Positions 7,382 to 17,312 are shown, numbered from the stretch's first letter. The stretch is DNA of 36,712 bases from Actinoplanes utahensis (GCF_016862455.1 NZ_BOMZ01000028.1:1-36712); one strand, 5' to 3'. The notes: generated by a model from the sequence alone, not told the origin. Translations and numbers: made by a program.

Positions 7382-8530
7382 TCAGACCGCCAGGATCAGC
7401 CCTTTCAGCTCGTAGGAGGCGATGTCCGGGCGGATCGTCACCGCCGGGTGCTGGATCATCCGCAGGCCCGGCATGGCGAAGAGCCTGCTGAGGAAGATGT
7501 CGGTCTCCTGGATGGCGACGTAGGCACCGGGGCACCGGTGCGCACCGTCGCCGAAGGAGAGGCCGGGGCCGACCGCGCGGCCCGGGCAGACCGTGCCGGG
7601 CTGCTCGCCGGCCTCATCCGGGTCCAGGTTGGCCGCCGCCACCGCGATGTCGACGCGCGCCCCGGACGGAATGGTCACGTCGCCGAGCGGCACGTCGGCC
7701 GTGGTCCAGCGGAGCAGGTCGCCGACGACCGGCTCCAGGCGCAGGATCTCGTGCAGGATGGCGACCCGCTCAGCCTGGTCACCGGTCTCGTAACGGGCCC
7801 GCAGCGTCTCGTCGGTGAGCAGGTGCCAGGCGGCGACGGTGATGAACTCGCGGGTGGTGACCATCCCGGCGGCCGCGAACGTGACGCACTCGCCGAGGAT
7901 CTCGGCGGTGGTGCAGCCCTCGTCGAGCAGGTGCGAGATCAGATCGTCGCGCCGCTTCCTCCGGCGGGCGGCGACGGCCGGGCGGACGTCGCGCCAGAGG
8001 AACGACAGCAGCACGGAGTTGTCGGCCGCCTTCTGCCGGAGTGCGGACAGGCCGCGGGCGTGCGGGTCGGGGATCCGGAAGAACCGGTCGAGCCGGCGTG
8101 GCATCCCGGGCGGGCTCTCGGTGAGGCCGACCACCTCGGCGGCGACCGCGACGGCGAGCTGGAAGGAGAGCGCGGACAGGTCGGCCGCGCCGCGCCGCCG
8201 CAGCACCTCGCACTGCTGCCCGGCGAGGCGGTGCATGAGGTCGCCGTACGCGCTCTCGACCCGTTTCGGGGTGAAGAACCGGGCGGTCTGCCGTCGCTGC
8301 TCGCGGTGCTCCGGACCGTCCCGGTAGAGCATCGGCAGCCGCATCCGGCCCCGGTGGCGCAACGCGTTCTCGATGCCGAGCCCGGCCTGCCGGGTGTCGG
8401 TGTGCCGCAGGAACTCCCGGGCGGTCGCGAAGTCCTGGATCGCCCAGACACCGTCGGGACCGACCCGGACCGGACAGCCCGGCGACCGCGCACCGCGGTG
8501 GACCTTGCGGCTGTTGTCGACTGTGGTCAT
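7382..8530 (-). CDS. cytochrome P450
   Basis: A 382-residue soluble bacterial P450. The heme loop FGDGAHRCPG gives Cys333 as thiolate ligand. The K-helix ExxR is EILR (261-264). The I-helix reads AAGMVTTRE (220-227) and lacks the usual acidic residue before the Thr pair, with Val224 in its place. The N-terminus is short with no membrane anchor. It needs a ferredoxin and reductase, and none is adjacent. No biosynthetic cluster surrounds it, so the substrate is open. The ATG at 8530 has no strong ribosome binding site; a 38-bp hairpin region lies 18 nt upstream. It is convergent with the Ala-rich protein gene. Confidence 0.93.
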   Translation of the reverse strand: MTTVDNSRKVHRGARSPGCPVRVGPDGVWAIQDFATAREFLRHTDTRQAGLGIENALRHRGRMRLPMLYRDGPEHREQRRQTARFFTPKRVESAYGDLMHRLAGQQCEVLRRRGAADLSALSFQLAVAVAAEVVGLTESPPGMPRRLDRFFRIPDPHARGLSALRQKAADNSVLLSFLWRDVRPAVAARRRKRRDDLISHLLDEGCTTAEILGECVTFAAAGMVTTREFITVAAWHLLTDETLRARYETGDQAERVAILHEILRLEPVVGDLLRWTTADVPLGDVTIPSGARVDIAVAAANLDPDEAGEQPGTVCPGRAVGPGLSFGDGAHRCPGAYVAIQETDIFLSRLFAMPGLRMIQHPAVTIRPDIASYELKGLILAV

Positions 8531-8548
8531 TCATCGATTCTGATACAC

Positions 8549-8586
8549 GGCGCCCGCCCCCGATCAAGTGATCGAGGGCGGGCGCC
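8549..8586 (-). terminator. GC-rich hairpin between the protease and P450 genes
   Basis: A near-perfect inverted repeat: GGCGCCCGCCC pairs with GGGCGGGCGCC and the inner GATCA pairs with TGATC, around a tiny loop. There is no U-tract, as is usual for actinomycete terminators. It lies downstream of the S1 protease and just upstream of the P450, so it could end the protease transcript or shape the P450 leader. Confidence 0.6.
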
Positions 8587-8619
8587 CCGTGCCGGCCCGG
8601 TCCGCGAACCGGAGGACGT

Positions 8620-8666
8620 CAGCGTGGTGACTCCGGCCCCTGTGCGCGCCCGGAGTCACCACGCTG
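8620..8666 (-). terminator. terminator hairpin of the S1 protease gene
   Basis: A perfect 17-bp stem: 8620-8636 pairs with 8650-8666 (arms begin CAGCGTGGTGACTCC and end GGAGTCACCACGCTG) around a 13-nt loop. It starts 8 nt after the protease stop codon on the minus strand. No U-tract follows. Confidence 0.75.
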
Positions 8667-8674
8667 CACTTCGA

Positions 8675-9712
8675 TCAGTAGACCGAGACTCCGTAGGCGC
8701 TCAGGGCCTCGGTGACCGGCTGGAAGTACGTCACGCCGCCGCTGCTGCAGTTGCCGCTACCGCCCGAGGTCAGGCCGTGCGCGGTGCTGCCGGAGTAGAG
8801 CGAGCCGCCGCTGTCGCCCGGCTGGGCGCAGACCGTGGTGCGGATCAGGCCGGAGACCGAGCCCTCGGCGTAGTTCACCGTGCTGTTGAGTGCGGTGACC
8901 CGGCCGGAGCGGGTGCCGGTGGTGGAGCCGCGCCGGGTGACGGTGGCGCCGACCGCCGGGGTGGCGGCCGAGGTGATGTCGACCGAGGTGCCGACGCCGC
9001 CGGTCTTGACGATCGTCGTGTTGGTGTATCGGACGATGCCGTAGTCGTTGCCGGGGAAGCTGCTGCCGGCGGTGGTGCCGAGGGTGACGGAGCCGTTGTT
9101 CCAGGACGACGTGCCCCGGGTGCAGTGGCCGGCGGTCAGGAAGTAGGAGGTGCCCGCGCTGTTGCGGACGTTGAAGCCGAGCGAGCAGCGCCCGCCGCCG
9201 GAGTAGATGGCGTCGCCGCCGGAGATGCGCAGGCTCAGCTTGCCGGGGATGGTCTCGATCCGGGCGGCGTCACCCAGCTTGGCGACGGTGGCCTTGACCG
9301 CGGCCAGCTTGGTGCCGGTGACGCTCTCGTCCACCGAGACGACGACCTGGTTCGTGATCGGGTCGACGGCGAAGGCGGTGCCCGGCGTCTTGAGGCCGGC
9401 CTTGAGGCTCTCGTCGGCGGCGGCCAGGGTGGCGCCGCTGCGGGTCACGTATCGCGGCTTGGCGCCGGCCCGGGTCACCTCGGCGGCGGTCGCCGCGTCG
9501 GTCACGTTGACCACCAGCTTGCCGGAGTCGTCGAGGAAGGAGCCGGCGTCCCGGGCGCCCAGCCGGGCGTCGAGGGTGCTGGCGAGGGTGGCGGTGGTGA
9601 GGGACGAGTCGGCGGAGGGGGCGGCTGAAGCGGGTGAGGCGGCCAGCCCACTGGCGACGAGAACGCCCGCCGCCAGGCCGACGATCGGCCGGCGAAGCAT
9701 CGGGTTGAGCAC
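8675..9712 (-). CDS. secreted S1-family serine protease, streptogrisin/alpha-lytic type
   Basis: A 345-residue preproprotease. There is a signal peptide of about 30 residues ending SPASA/A, a propeptide with the alpha-lytic-type pro-region (about 35-165), and a chymotrypsin-fold catalytic domain from about ISGGDAIY. The triad is H196 (TAGHC), D223 (GNDYG) and S301 (GDSGG). Cys pairs 176/197 and 295/322 match the two conserved streptogrisin disulfides. It should be exported, folded by its pro-region and self-matured. The start is GTG at 9712, directly after GGGAGGAATC. The next ATG (9700) is too far from that site. A strong hairpin follows the gene. Confidence 0.93.
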   Translation of the reverse strand: MLNPMLRRPIVGLAAGVLVASGLAASPASAAPSADSSLTTATLASTLDARLGARDAGSFLDDSGKLVVNVTDAATAAEVTRAGAKPRYVTRSGATLAAADESLKAGLKTPGTAFAVDPITNQVVVSVDESVTGTKLAAVKATVAKLGDAARIETIPGKLSLRISGGDAIYSGGGRCSLGFNVRNSAGTSYFLTAGHCTRGTSSWNNGSVTLGTTAGSSFPGNDYGIVRYTNTTIVKTGGVGTSVDITSAATPAVGATVTRRGSTTGTRSGRVTALNSTVNYAEGSVSGLIRTTVCAQPGDSGGSLYSGSTAHGLTSGGSGNCSSGGVTYFQPVTEALSAYGVSVY

Positions 9713-9770
9713 GATTCCTCCCAGGGGGGAATGGGGGTGGGTACGCCGGTCCGGCGCACCGCGTGCTCGC

Positions 9771-9799
9771 AGTATTTAAATTGATCGATCCCTTGGCAA
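9771..9799 (-). promoter_or_regulatory. likely promoter of the S1 protease
   Basis: On the minus strand TTGCCA (9799-9794) is followed after 17 nt by AATACT (9776-9771) in the only AT-rich patch upstream of the gene. Spacing is ideal for a housekeeping sigma factor; the hexamers are imperfect. The start codon lies about 58 nt further on. Confidence 0.45.
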
Positions 9800-9814
9800 G
9801 ACCATGTGAACGAT

Positions 9815-9826
9815 CACCGATCGGTG
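9815..9826. promoter_or_regulatory. 12-bp perfect palindrome upstream of the protease promoter
   Basis: CACCGATCGGTG is a perfect palindrome 15 bp upstream of the proposed -35 element. Two copies of GTGAAC lie to either side of it. It is a candidate activator or repressor site, but no regulator can be assigned. The rest of 9713-9963 shows nothing else. Confidence 0.35.
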
Positions 9827-9963
9827 GTGAAACAGCCCGTGAACAGGCAAGACAACCGGGTCATACTGTGGCCCTATAACCCATTCGGGATGAACCGCGT
9901 GCCGGCCGGCGACCGTCGTCGCCCGCCGGCACGACCACTACATCGGCACACCCGGCCGCCCTC

Positions 9964-10512
9964 TCACCGCTCGACGACGACGATGGGCGCGTCGTCGGCG
10001 AGCCGATAGCCGAGGCCGTACACCGTGGTGATCAGCTCCGGGTCGTCCAGCTTGGTCCGCAGGCGGCTGACGTGCACGTCGACCGTCCGGTTGGTGGTGT
10101 GCCGGTGGCCCCAGACGTGGGTCAGCAGCTGAGCGCGGCTGAACACCTGACGGGGGTGGCGAGCCAGGAAGAGGAGCAGGTCGTACTCCAGGCGACTGAG
10201 CTCCAACAGCCGGCCACCCCGGAACGCGGTCCGCGCCCGCGGGTCGAGACGGATCTCGGCCGCGCCCTCCTGCCGGACAGCGGCGCCGTCACCCACCTCG
10301 ACCGCACCCGCGGCCCCGGCGGCGTCGACCAGCTCGCGGAGAGCGGCCAGCACCCGCTCCCGGCCGCCCGCGCCGCCGGCGATGCTGATCGTCACGGTGA
10401 CGGGCGCCTGATCATCGTCCACATGCCGCTCCGGCGGCGGGTCGGGCACGGGCCGCAGCAGGACCGGGCGGGGGTACGTGGCGTGCGGATGCGCGACGGC
10501 GAGAGCGGACAT
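9964..10512 (-). CDS. winged-helix DNA-binding protein, OmpR/PhoB type without receiver domain
   Basis: A 182-residue protein. The C-terminal 90 residues are a complete OmpR/PhoB winged helix (LLELSRLEYDLLLFLARHPR, then SRAQLLTHVWG, TVDVHVSRLRTKL and TVYGLGYRL). The N-terminal part is not a receiver domain. It has no phosphorylatable Asp pocket but holds a short beta/alpha segment with Ala/Gly-rich stretches. It therefore probably responds to something other than a histidine kinase, or is constitutive. ATG at 10512 is preferred, with AAGGAG 5 nt upstream; the longer frame to 10563 has no binding site. Upstream lies a region with direct repeats that may be its operator. Confidence 0.82.
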   Translation of the reverse strand: MSALAVAHPHATYPRPVLLRPVPDPPPERHVDDDQAPVTVTISIAGGAGGRERVLAALRELVDAAGAAGAVEVGDGAAVRQEGAAEIRLDPRARTAFRGGRLLELSRLEYDLLLFLARHPRQVFSRAQLLTHVWGHRHTTNRTVDVHVSRLRTKLDDPELITTVYGLGYRLADDAPIVVVER

Positions 10513-10571
10513 GGCTACTCCTTCGACGATGAACCCGACCGGGAGCGGGCGAGCGCACCGCAAGGATACAT

Positions 10572-10663
10572 TTCCTATCTGCTAGATAGGCATACTGCCT
10601 CGCAGTGGCAGGCGTCATATCCTCGGCGGCGAGGATTCCCTATCGGCTTACTAGGATATTGCC
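10572..10663. repeat. pair of imperfect 28-bp direct repeats around a small inverted repeat
   Basis: Unit A (10572-10599) and unit B (10636-10663) share the order TTCC, TATC, GCT, TAGG, ATA and TGCC at matching positions, 64 bp apart. Unit A also holds the inverted arms CCTATC/GATAGG. Between them 10619-10636 forms a hairpin with 7-bp arms (ATCCTCG/CGAGGAT). The block is much more AT-rich than its flanks and lies between two divergent start sites, so it looks like a regulatory region. Confidence 0.6.
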
Positions 10664-10743
10664 AGGGACGCGGCGCGCGCGCCACCCTCCATCGCGGGTG
10701 GCTCTTCCCATCAGCTGGAAATTCGTCAGGAGGCGTGACCGAG

Positions 10744-11011
10744 ATGACGGGAATCGTGGTGGTGTCCGGCAACCCGCGGGCCGGATCGCGGACCTCGGCG
10801 CCGGCGTCGACCGGCTCCCGGCCCAGGCACTGGCCGGCAAGCCGGCCGTGCCGGTGGTGACCGCCGGGGTCGCGCCGCAGGCGCCGGCGTCCGAGTGACT
10901 GCTGCGGCAGCTGCTGGCCGAGCTCGGCGCGATCGTGGTCCGGCCCGGGCTCCCGGTGCTGGAGTCGGACCTGCCCGAGTCGGCGTCGATCGCCCGGAAG
11001 TACGCCGACGC

Positions 11012-11024
<13 letters not shown>
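10744..11024 (+). pseudogene. decayed NADPH-dependent FMN reductase-like gene
   Basis: The ATG at 10744, after GGAGG, begins MTGIVVVSGNPRAGSRT, a typical start of the SsuE/MsuE-type flavin reductase family. The reading then breaks: the central part of the protein is missing and a second frame continues with AGVDRLPAQALAGKPAVPVV. That frame is interrupted by TGA at 10896, after which it resumes with LLRQLLAELGAIVVRPGLPV and ends NW-stop at 11022. At about 93 codons it is half the family's length. A large internal deletion, a frame change and one nonsense codon together mark it as a pseudogene. Its 3' end overlaps the end of the convergent protease gene by 13 nt. Confidence 0.7.
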
Positions 11025-12649
<1,625 letters not shown>

Positions 12650-12699
12650 GCCGGCCGTGATCGGTCGCCGGTACCCCCGGTTGAGAAAAGCCGGGCGGA

Positions 12700-13326
12700 T
12701 CAGGCGCGGTGGGCGAGCAGCGCCAGGCGTACCCGGTTCGGGCTGCCGGTCTTGGTCATCAGCGCGGTGATGTGCGTCTTCACCGTGGTCACACCGATGT
12801 GCATGCGCTCGGCGATCTCGGTGTTGCTCAGGCCCTCGGCGACCAGGCCGAGCACCTCCCGCTCCCGCACGGTCAGCCCGTCGACCCGCCCGCGCGGCTC
12901 CGGCCGGGCGTCCACCGCGCGGCGCACCAGCCGGCGCAGCACGTCCTGGCTGAACGGGCTCTCCCCCACGGCGACCTGCCGGATCCCGGTCAGCAACTCG
13001 TCCGGCGGCGCGTCCTTGAGCAGGAACCCGCAGGCGCCTGCCTGCAACGCGGGGTACAGATGGTCGTCGTCGCCGAACGTGGTCAGCACCAGGACCCGGG
13101 CGGCCGGCCGGGCGGCGACGATGCGGCTGGTCGCGGTGATCCCGTCGACGCCGGGCATGCGCAGGTCCATCACGATCACATCGGGTACGAGCCGCGCCGC
13201 CAGTTCGATCGCGGCGCGCCCGTCGCCCGCCTCCCCCACGACCTCCATGCCGTCCGCCGCGTCGCAGAGCATCCGCAACCCGGCCCGGATCAGTTGCTGA
13301 TCGTCGACCAGCAGGATCCGGATCAT
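12700..13326 (-). CDS. NarL/FixJ-family response regulator with LuxR HTH
   Basis: A 208-residue two-component regulator. The receiver has the acidic pair D8/D9, phosphoacceptor D54 (VMDLRMPG), the switch Thr in LTTFGDDD and the conserved Lys in GFLLKDAPP. The LuxR-type helix-turn-helix is at about 144-205 (LTVREREVLGLVAEGLSNTE). The start is ATG at 13326, which overlaps the kinase stop as ATGA and gives tight coupling. It is the last gene of the operon with the kinase and two membrane proteins. The target genes are unknown; the neighbouring S8 protease is one possibility. Confidence 0.93.
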   Translation of the reverse strand: MIRILLVDDQQLIRAGLRMLCDAADGMEVVGEAGDGRAAIELAARLVPDVIVMDLRMPGVDGITATSRIVAARPAARVLVLTTFGDDDHLYPALQAGACGFLLKDAPPDELLTGIRQVAVGESPFSQDVLRRLVRRAVDARPEPRGRVDGLTVREREVLGLVAEGLSNTEIAERMHIGVTTVKTHITALMTKTGSPNRVRLALLAHRA

Positions 13327-14465
13327 GCCGGCAGCACCGTGCGCACTCGCCACCCCTTCCCGGACGGCCCCGCGGTGAGGCTGCCCCCGAGCACCGCCAC
13401 GCGTTCCCGCATGCCGGTCAGTCCATGGCCGCCGGCCGGCACGTCCCGCGGCCCGGCGTGCGGGTGGCCGCCGTCGTCGGCCACCTCCCAGTCCAGGTCG
13501 GAGCCCGTCACGGTGATCCGCAGCCGGGCGGTGGCGGACGGGCCGGCGTGCTTGGCCACGTTCGTCAGCGCCTCCTGGGTGAGCCGCAGCACGGCCAGAC
13601 CGCGGACCGCGTCCAGGCCGGCGATCGCCGGGTCGATGTCCGCCTCCACGTTGACGCCGGCCAGGCGGGCCTTCTCCACGGCGCCGGCCAGCGCGGACGG
13701 GAGCGCGGCGGGCTCGATGGCGGTCAGGGCGGCGTCACCGCGTACCCGGTCGGGGTCGCGCAGCACCGCGACCAGCCGCCGCAGATCGGTCAGCGCCTCC
13801 GTGCCGGTCCGGTGGACGTCGTCGAAGACGTCGGCGACCTTCTCGTCGAGATCGGGCAGCACGTGCCGGGCCACCCCGATCCGCAGCACGATCGAGGCGA
13901 CGTGGTGGGCGACCACGTCGTGCAACTCCCGGGCGATGGCGCTGCGCTCGTCGGCGCGGGCCGCCCGCTGCTCCGACTCGGCCCGCGCGGCGGCCTGCAC
14001 GCCCAGCTCGTGGGTGGTGCGGCCGACCGTGCCGAGCAGGATCGGCAGGCCCAGGTTGGTGGCCAGCCCGACCAGGCTCTCGGCCACGCTCACGTCCGAG
14101 CCGGGCAGGCCGATGGTCAGGTAGACCGCGGCGACCAGCCCGGCTCCGGCGGCCACCCAGGCCCGCCGGGGCGCCCAGAAGGCCAGCTCGCCGAGGGCCC
14201 ACGCGGTGCCCACCTGGTTGATCGTCGCGTCGTCGGTCCAGATCATCGCGGCGGCGAACAGCACCGTCTGCAGCAGCAGGTTCAGCGGTTGCCGCCGGTG
14301 CAGCAGGAGCCCGGTGGCGAACGCGGCGATCGCGAGCACCCACTGCAGCCCGGACGGTGGCCGCTGCGTGCCGCAGATGACGACCAGGTAGGCCACGCCG
14401 CTGAGGATCAGCAGCAGCATGCGGGGCAACGTCTCCCGCGCGTTGAAAAGGCGGCCCGCCCACAT
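13323..14465 (-). CDS. membrane sensor histidine kinase, NarX/DesK type
   Basis: A 380-residue kinase. The N-terminal half has about five to six hydrophobic helices (17-145) with very short loops, so sensing is probably within the membrane. A linker helix leads to the HisKA_3 domain with phosphorylated His182 in ARELHDVVAHH. The HATPase domain shows the N box (LTQEALTNVAKHAG), WEVADDGGH and GGHGLTGMRERV. The start is ATG at 14465, 2 nt after the stop of the ABA4-like gene. It is the partner of the overlapping response regulator gene. The two upstream membrane proteins may be its sensors or its targets. Confidence 0.93.
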   Translation of the reverse strand: MWAGRLFNARETLPRMLLLILSGVAYLVVICGTQRPPSGLQWVLAIAAFATGLLLHRRQPLNLLLQTVLFAAAMIWTDDATINQVGTAWALGELAFWAPRRAWVAAGAGLVAAVYLTIGLPGSDVSVAESLVGLATNLGLPILLGTVGRTTHELGVQAAARAESEQRAARADERSAIARELHDVVAHHVASIVLRIGVARHVLPDLDEKVADVFDDVHRTGTEALTDLRRLVAVLRDPDRVRGDAALTAIEPAALPSALAGAVEKARLAGVNVEADIDPAIAGLDAVRGLAVLRLTQEALTNVAKHAGPSATARLRITVTGSDLDWEVADDGGHPHAGPRDVPAGGHGLTGMRERVAVLGGSLTAGPSGKGWRVRTVLPA

Positions 14466-14469
14466 GCCG

Positions 14470-14895
14470 TCAGCCTAGGGGTTCGCGCCGCCGCGGGCGC
14501 ACCGCCAGGTAGGCGGCCAGCCCGAGCGGCCCGAGCAGAACGGTGAGCAGCAGGATCGGCGCCATCACGAACGGCGAGACGCCGCGCTCCCGGCTGTCCA
14601 GGTAGGACCACCGGCCCACGAACAGGTCGAAGGCGATCATGTGGGCCCAGCCGGCCGCCGCGCCGTCGGCGGTGCCGAGCAGCTCACGCACCCCGCCCAG
14701 GGTCGGGTTCGTCACCGCCGGCCACACCTCGCCGAACGCCGGGACCACCAGGGCCGCATAGATCACCACGATCGGCAGCACGATCAGCGGGCTCCGCACG
14801 ATCCGGTCGGTCCACGACCACCGCGGCAGCAGGATCATCAGCGCCCAGAACGGCGCGGCCAGCACGAACGTCAGGCCGAACAGCAGCCCGGTCAC
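14470..14895 (-). CDS. ABA4-like (DUF4281) membrane protein
   Basis: A 141-residue protein with four hydrophobic helices. The pattern FWALMILLPRWSWTDRIVRS near the start, then HMIAFDLFVGRW and a late LLGPLGLAAYLAV, is typical of the ABA4-like family. The family takes its name from a plant protein needed for neoxanthin synthesis; its bacterial members are uncharacterised. The start is GTG at 14895, overlapping the stop of the upstream membrane protein as GTGA. It sits between that gene and the histidine kinase, so it is part of the same operon. Confidence 0.78.
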   Translation of the reverse strand: MTGLLFGLTFVLAAPFWALMILLPRWSWTDRIVRSPLIVLPIVVIYAALVVPAFGEVWPAVTNPTLGGVRELLGTADGAAAGWAHMIAFDLFVGRWSYLDSRERGVSPFVMAPILLLTVLLGPLGLAAYLAVRPRRREPLG

Positions 14896-15791
14896 CGGCG
14901 GACCGCCACACCGGTCGCGGCGGCGGTCGCCACCGCCAGCGCGGCGAACGCGGCGAGGGTGATCCCATCGGGTTGCAGCAGCGGTTGCGCACGCAGCGCC
15001 TGCCAGGTCAGAAGCAGCACGATTACGGCATACGCGCTCCCGGCGATCAGCACAAGCCGGGCCCGCACCGCCGCCGTCAACCGCGTCCACCGTCCCAGCC
15101 CGTACGCCAGCAGCGGCAGCGCCTGCAGGGCGTGCAACCCGACGAAGTGACTGATCCGCAGGTCCCCGCCGGTGGTGCTCCAGCCCGTGAGCGGCATGCC
15201 CGGCCCGCCGTCCGCGACCCCCACCGAGTGCGCCCCGATCAGCCCGTCCGCGGTCTGCTGCGCCGTCATCAGGAAGGCCAGGGCCATGCCGAGCAGCGAG
15301 ATGCCGAGCCCGAGCCGGATCGCGAACGCGGCCGGCCGGTCCGGGGTCCGCTGCCGTAGCACCGCCACCGCGATCACCACCTGCGCGAGGAACAACACCA
15401 TGATCGTCGGGCCCATGATGTTCCACAGGGTCTCGTCGATCGGGCTGCTCACGTTGTAGTGGCTGGTGGTGCCGCGGATCACCTGGGCCGTGATGATGGC
15501 GAGCTCGACGACTCCCGCCCCGGCGATGACGACGCCGGCCCGTTCGGCGGCCCGGCTGCGCCGGGGCAGCACCGCCAGCAGCCAGGCGATCGTCCAGCCG
15601 TAGACGGCGAACGAGACGGAGAATTTGAACGGCTTGAGCCAGATCGGCACCCCGGTCAGGATCCGGTCGTCGGCGACGATCCCGATGCCCGAGACGACGG
15701 CCAGCACCGCCGTGGCGGCGGTGAGCCAGAGCAGCGTCCGGTGCCGGCGGACCGGGGTGCGCGGCGCGATACGCGAATCGACGGTAGTCAT
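14892..15791 (-). CDS. polytopic membrane protein of unknown function
   Basis: A 299-residue protein with about seven or eight hydrophobic helices. Recognisable blocks are IWLKPFKFSVSFAVYGWTIA near residue 50, SPIDETLWNIMGPTIM near 125 and ISHFVGLHALQALPLLAYGL near 220; the last contains histidines within a helix. No family name is recognised with confidence. ATG at 15791 follows GGTGAGG. A much longer open frame to 17258 exists but its upstream part lies antisense to the gene at 15903 and is rejected. It is the first gene of the four-gene operon ending with the two-component pair. Confidence 0.75.
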   Translation of the reverse strand: MTTVDSRIAPRTPVRRHRTLLWLTAATAVLAVVSGIGIVADDRILTGVPIWLKPFKFSVSFAVYGWTIAWLLAVLPRRSRAAERAGVVIAGAGVVELAIITAQVIRGTTSHYNVSSPIDETLWNIMGPTIMVLFLAQVVIAVAVLRQRTPDRPAAFAIRLGLGISLLGMALAFLMTAQQTADGLIGAHSVGVADGGPGMPLTGWSTTGGDLRISHFVGLHALQALPLLAYGLGRWTRLTAAVRARLVLIAGSAYAVIVLLLTWQALRAQPLLQPDGITLAAFAALAVATAAATGVAVRR

Positions 15792-15902
15792 GACCTCACC
15801 CTGGTGCCCGCGGGGGCCGGGATCGCCCGCCCGGCGGCCGCATCCGCGGCCGGTCGGACGAGACCCTCTCCTCCTCTGGTAGGAGGCGGCGATACTGGCC
15901 CG

Positions 15903-17312
15903 GTGGATCACACCCCGGGCATGACCGACTTCCCCGCCGACGAGACCGGACGGCGCAGCAGCACCGCGTTCGGCCGCGCCGTCGTCGCCGACGCGCTGCG
16001 CCACCTCGACCCGGCCGCCGCGGCCGGCGCCGAACGCGAGACCGACTGGCGGCGCAACTACCTGCGCCACTTCCGGGCCCTGGTGGAGACCGGGCTGGCC
16101 GCGGACGGGACGGCCGGTTACGAGCTCGCCGAGGAGGGGCTGGCGTCGGTGCAGGCCCGGGTCCGGTTCCGGCGTGACGACGGGGAGTTCAGCCTGGCGC
16201 AGGCGCTGATGGCGGCGCCGGAGCGGCCGCTGGAGACGACCGAGGTGATCGGGCGGGAGCGGCCGGAGACCGAGGTGGTCCTGCCGTACCGGGGCGCCGA
16301 ACTGCGCGGCGACGCGCTGCGCCGGCAGCTGGACACCTGGGTGGCCACTGGGGTGATCGAGGAGTCGTGCGCCGCGGCGGTCACGGAGGTGGCCGGGTCG
16401 CCGGACTGGCTGGACCTGAGCGACCAGACGCTGATCGCGGCCGGGGCCGGCACCGAGATGGGCCCGGTCGGGGCGTTCCTCGGCTGGGGCGGCACGGTCC
16501 TCGCCCTCGACCTGCCCCGCGACGACCTGTGGCAGCGCGTCCGCGGCAAGGTGACCGCCGGCCGCCTGTTCGCCCCGACCGGCGGCGCGGATCTGCTGAG
16601 GGATCTGGGCGCGGTGGCGCAGTGGCTGCTCGGTTTCGAGGGCCGGCTGATCCTCGGCAACTACGTGTACGCCCCCGGCGGCGCCTATCCGCTGCTGGCG
16701 GCGGCCGTCGACGCGCTCGGCACCCACCTGCGCCATCACCGCCCGGACACCGCGCTCGCCTTCCTGGCCACCCCGACCGACGTGTACGCCGTGCCCGAGG
16801 CCGCCGTCACGCACGCCCGGAGCCGCTACGCCGCCCGGTCGTGGCGCGCCCGGGCCGGCGCCGCGGCCTCCGGTGGACGGCTGCTGCGGCCGAACTACCC
16901 GCGCGCCGAGGTCCCCGGGATCAGCGACAGCCTGGTCCCGCAGCAGGGGCCGAACTACGCCCTGGCCAAGCGCATCCACCGCTGGCGGGCCACGCTGACC
17001 CGCCGGGACGGGGTGGTCAGCTTCGCGGTGGCGCCGCCGACCCGGACCCGCTCGGTGACCAGCAACCGGCTCCTGGCCGCCGCCTACGCCGGCGCGCACC
17101 TGTTCGACGTGGAGATCTTCGAGCCGGAGACGGCGAGCAAGCTGATGGCCCTGCTGCTGGTGCACCAGATCCGCAAGCCGCGCGTGGCGGACCCGGCCGC
17201 CTGGCGGGACGAGGCCGTCGGCGCCGCGCACGGCGGGCTGTGGCACGCCGCCTATCACCCGCGGACCGCGCTGCCGCTCGCCGCCGTTCGCGGACTGGCG
17301 CTGCCGCGGTGA
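15903..17312 (+). CDS. uncharacterised protein with a Rossmann-like motif
   Basis: A 469-residue protein, apparently soluble. The middle contains LIAAGAGTEMGPVGAFLGWG followed by TVLALDLPRDDLW, which looks like a Gly-rich loop and an acidic second-strand end as in SAM- or NAD-binding folds. GRLILGNYVYAPGG and a conserved-looking block with PNYPRAEVPGISDSLV follow. I do not recognise the family by a standard name. GTG at 15903 is used; ATG at 15921 is an alternative and neither has a perfect binding site (AGGAGG lies 17 nt before the GTG). The stop overlaps the start of the MocA-like gene as GTGA, implying shared function. Confidence 0.7.
   Translation: MDHTPGMTDFPADETGRRSSTAFGRAVVADALRHLDPAAAAGAERETDWRRNYLRHFRALVETGLAADGTAGYELAEEGLASVQARVRFRRDDGEFSLAQALMAAPERPLETTEVIGRERPETEVVLPYRGAELRGDALRRQLDTWVATGVIEESCAAAVTEVAGSPDWLDLSDQTLIAAGAGTEMGPVGAFLGWGGTVLALDLPRDDLWQRVRGKVTAGRLFAPTGGADLLRDLGAVAQWLLGFEGRLILGNYVYAPGGAYPLLAAAVDALGTHLRHHRPDTALAFLATPTDVYAVPEAAVTHARSRYAARSWRARAGAAASGGRLLRPNYPRAEVPGISDSLVPQQGPNYALAKRIHRWRATLTRRDGVVSFAVAPPTRTRSVTSNRLLAAAYAGAHLFDVEIFEPETASKLMALLLVHQIRKPRVADPAAWRDEAVGAAHGGLWHAAYHPRTALPLAAVRGLALPR

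Noticed and set aside
7448..9628. 726-codon plus-strand open frame
   Set aside because: It runs antisense through the P450, two hairpins and the S1 protease; the composition is Gly/Ala/Arg/Asp-rich without domains.
12660..12700. Possible terminator after the response regulator gene
   Set aside because: Only a 5-bp CCCGG/CCGGG stem with a 10-nt loop; too weak to call.
14892..17258. 788-codon minus-strand open frame as one protein
   Set aside because: Only the part from 15791 looks like a membrane protein; the upstream part is antisense to the gene at 15903 and lacks natural composition.
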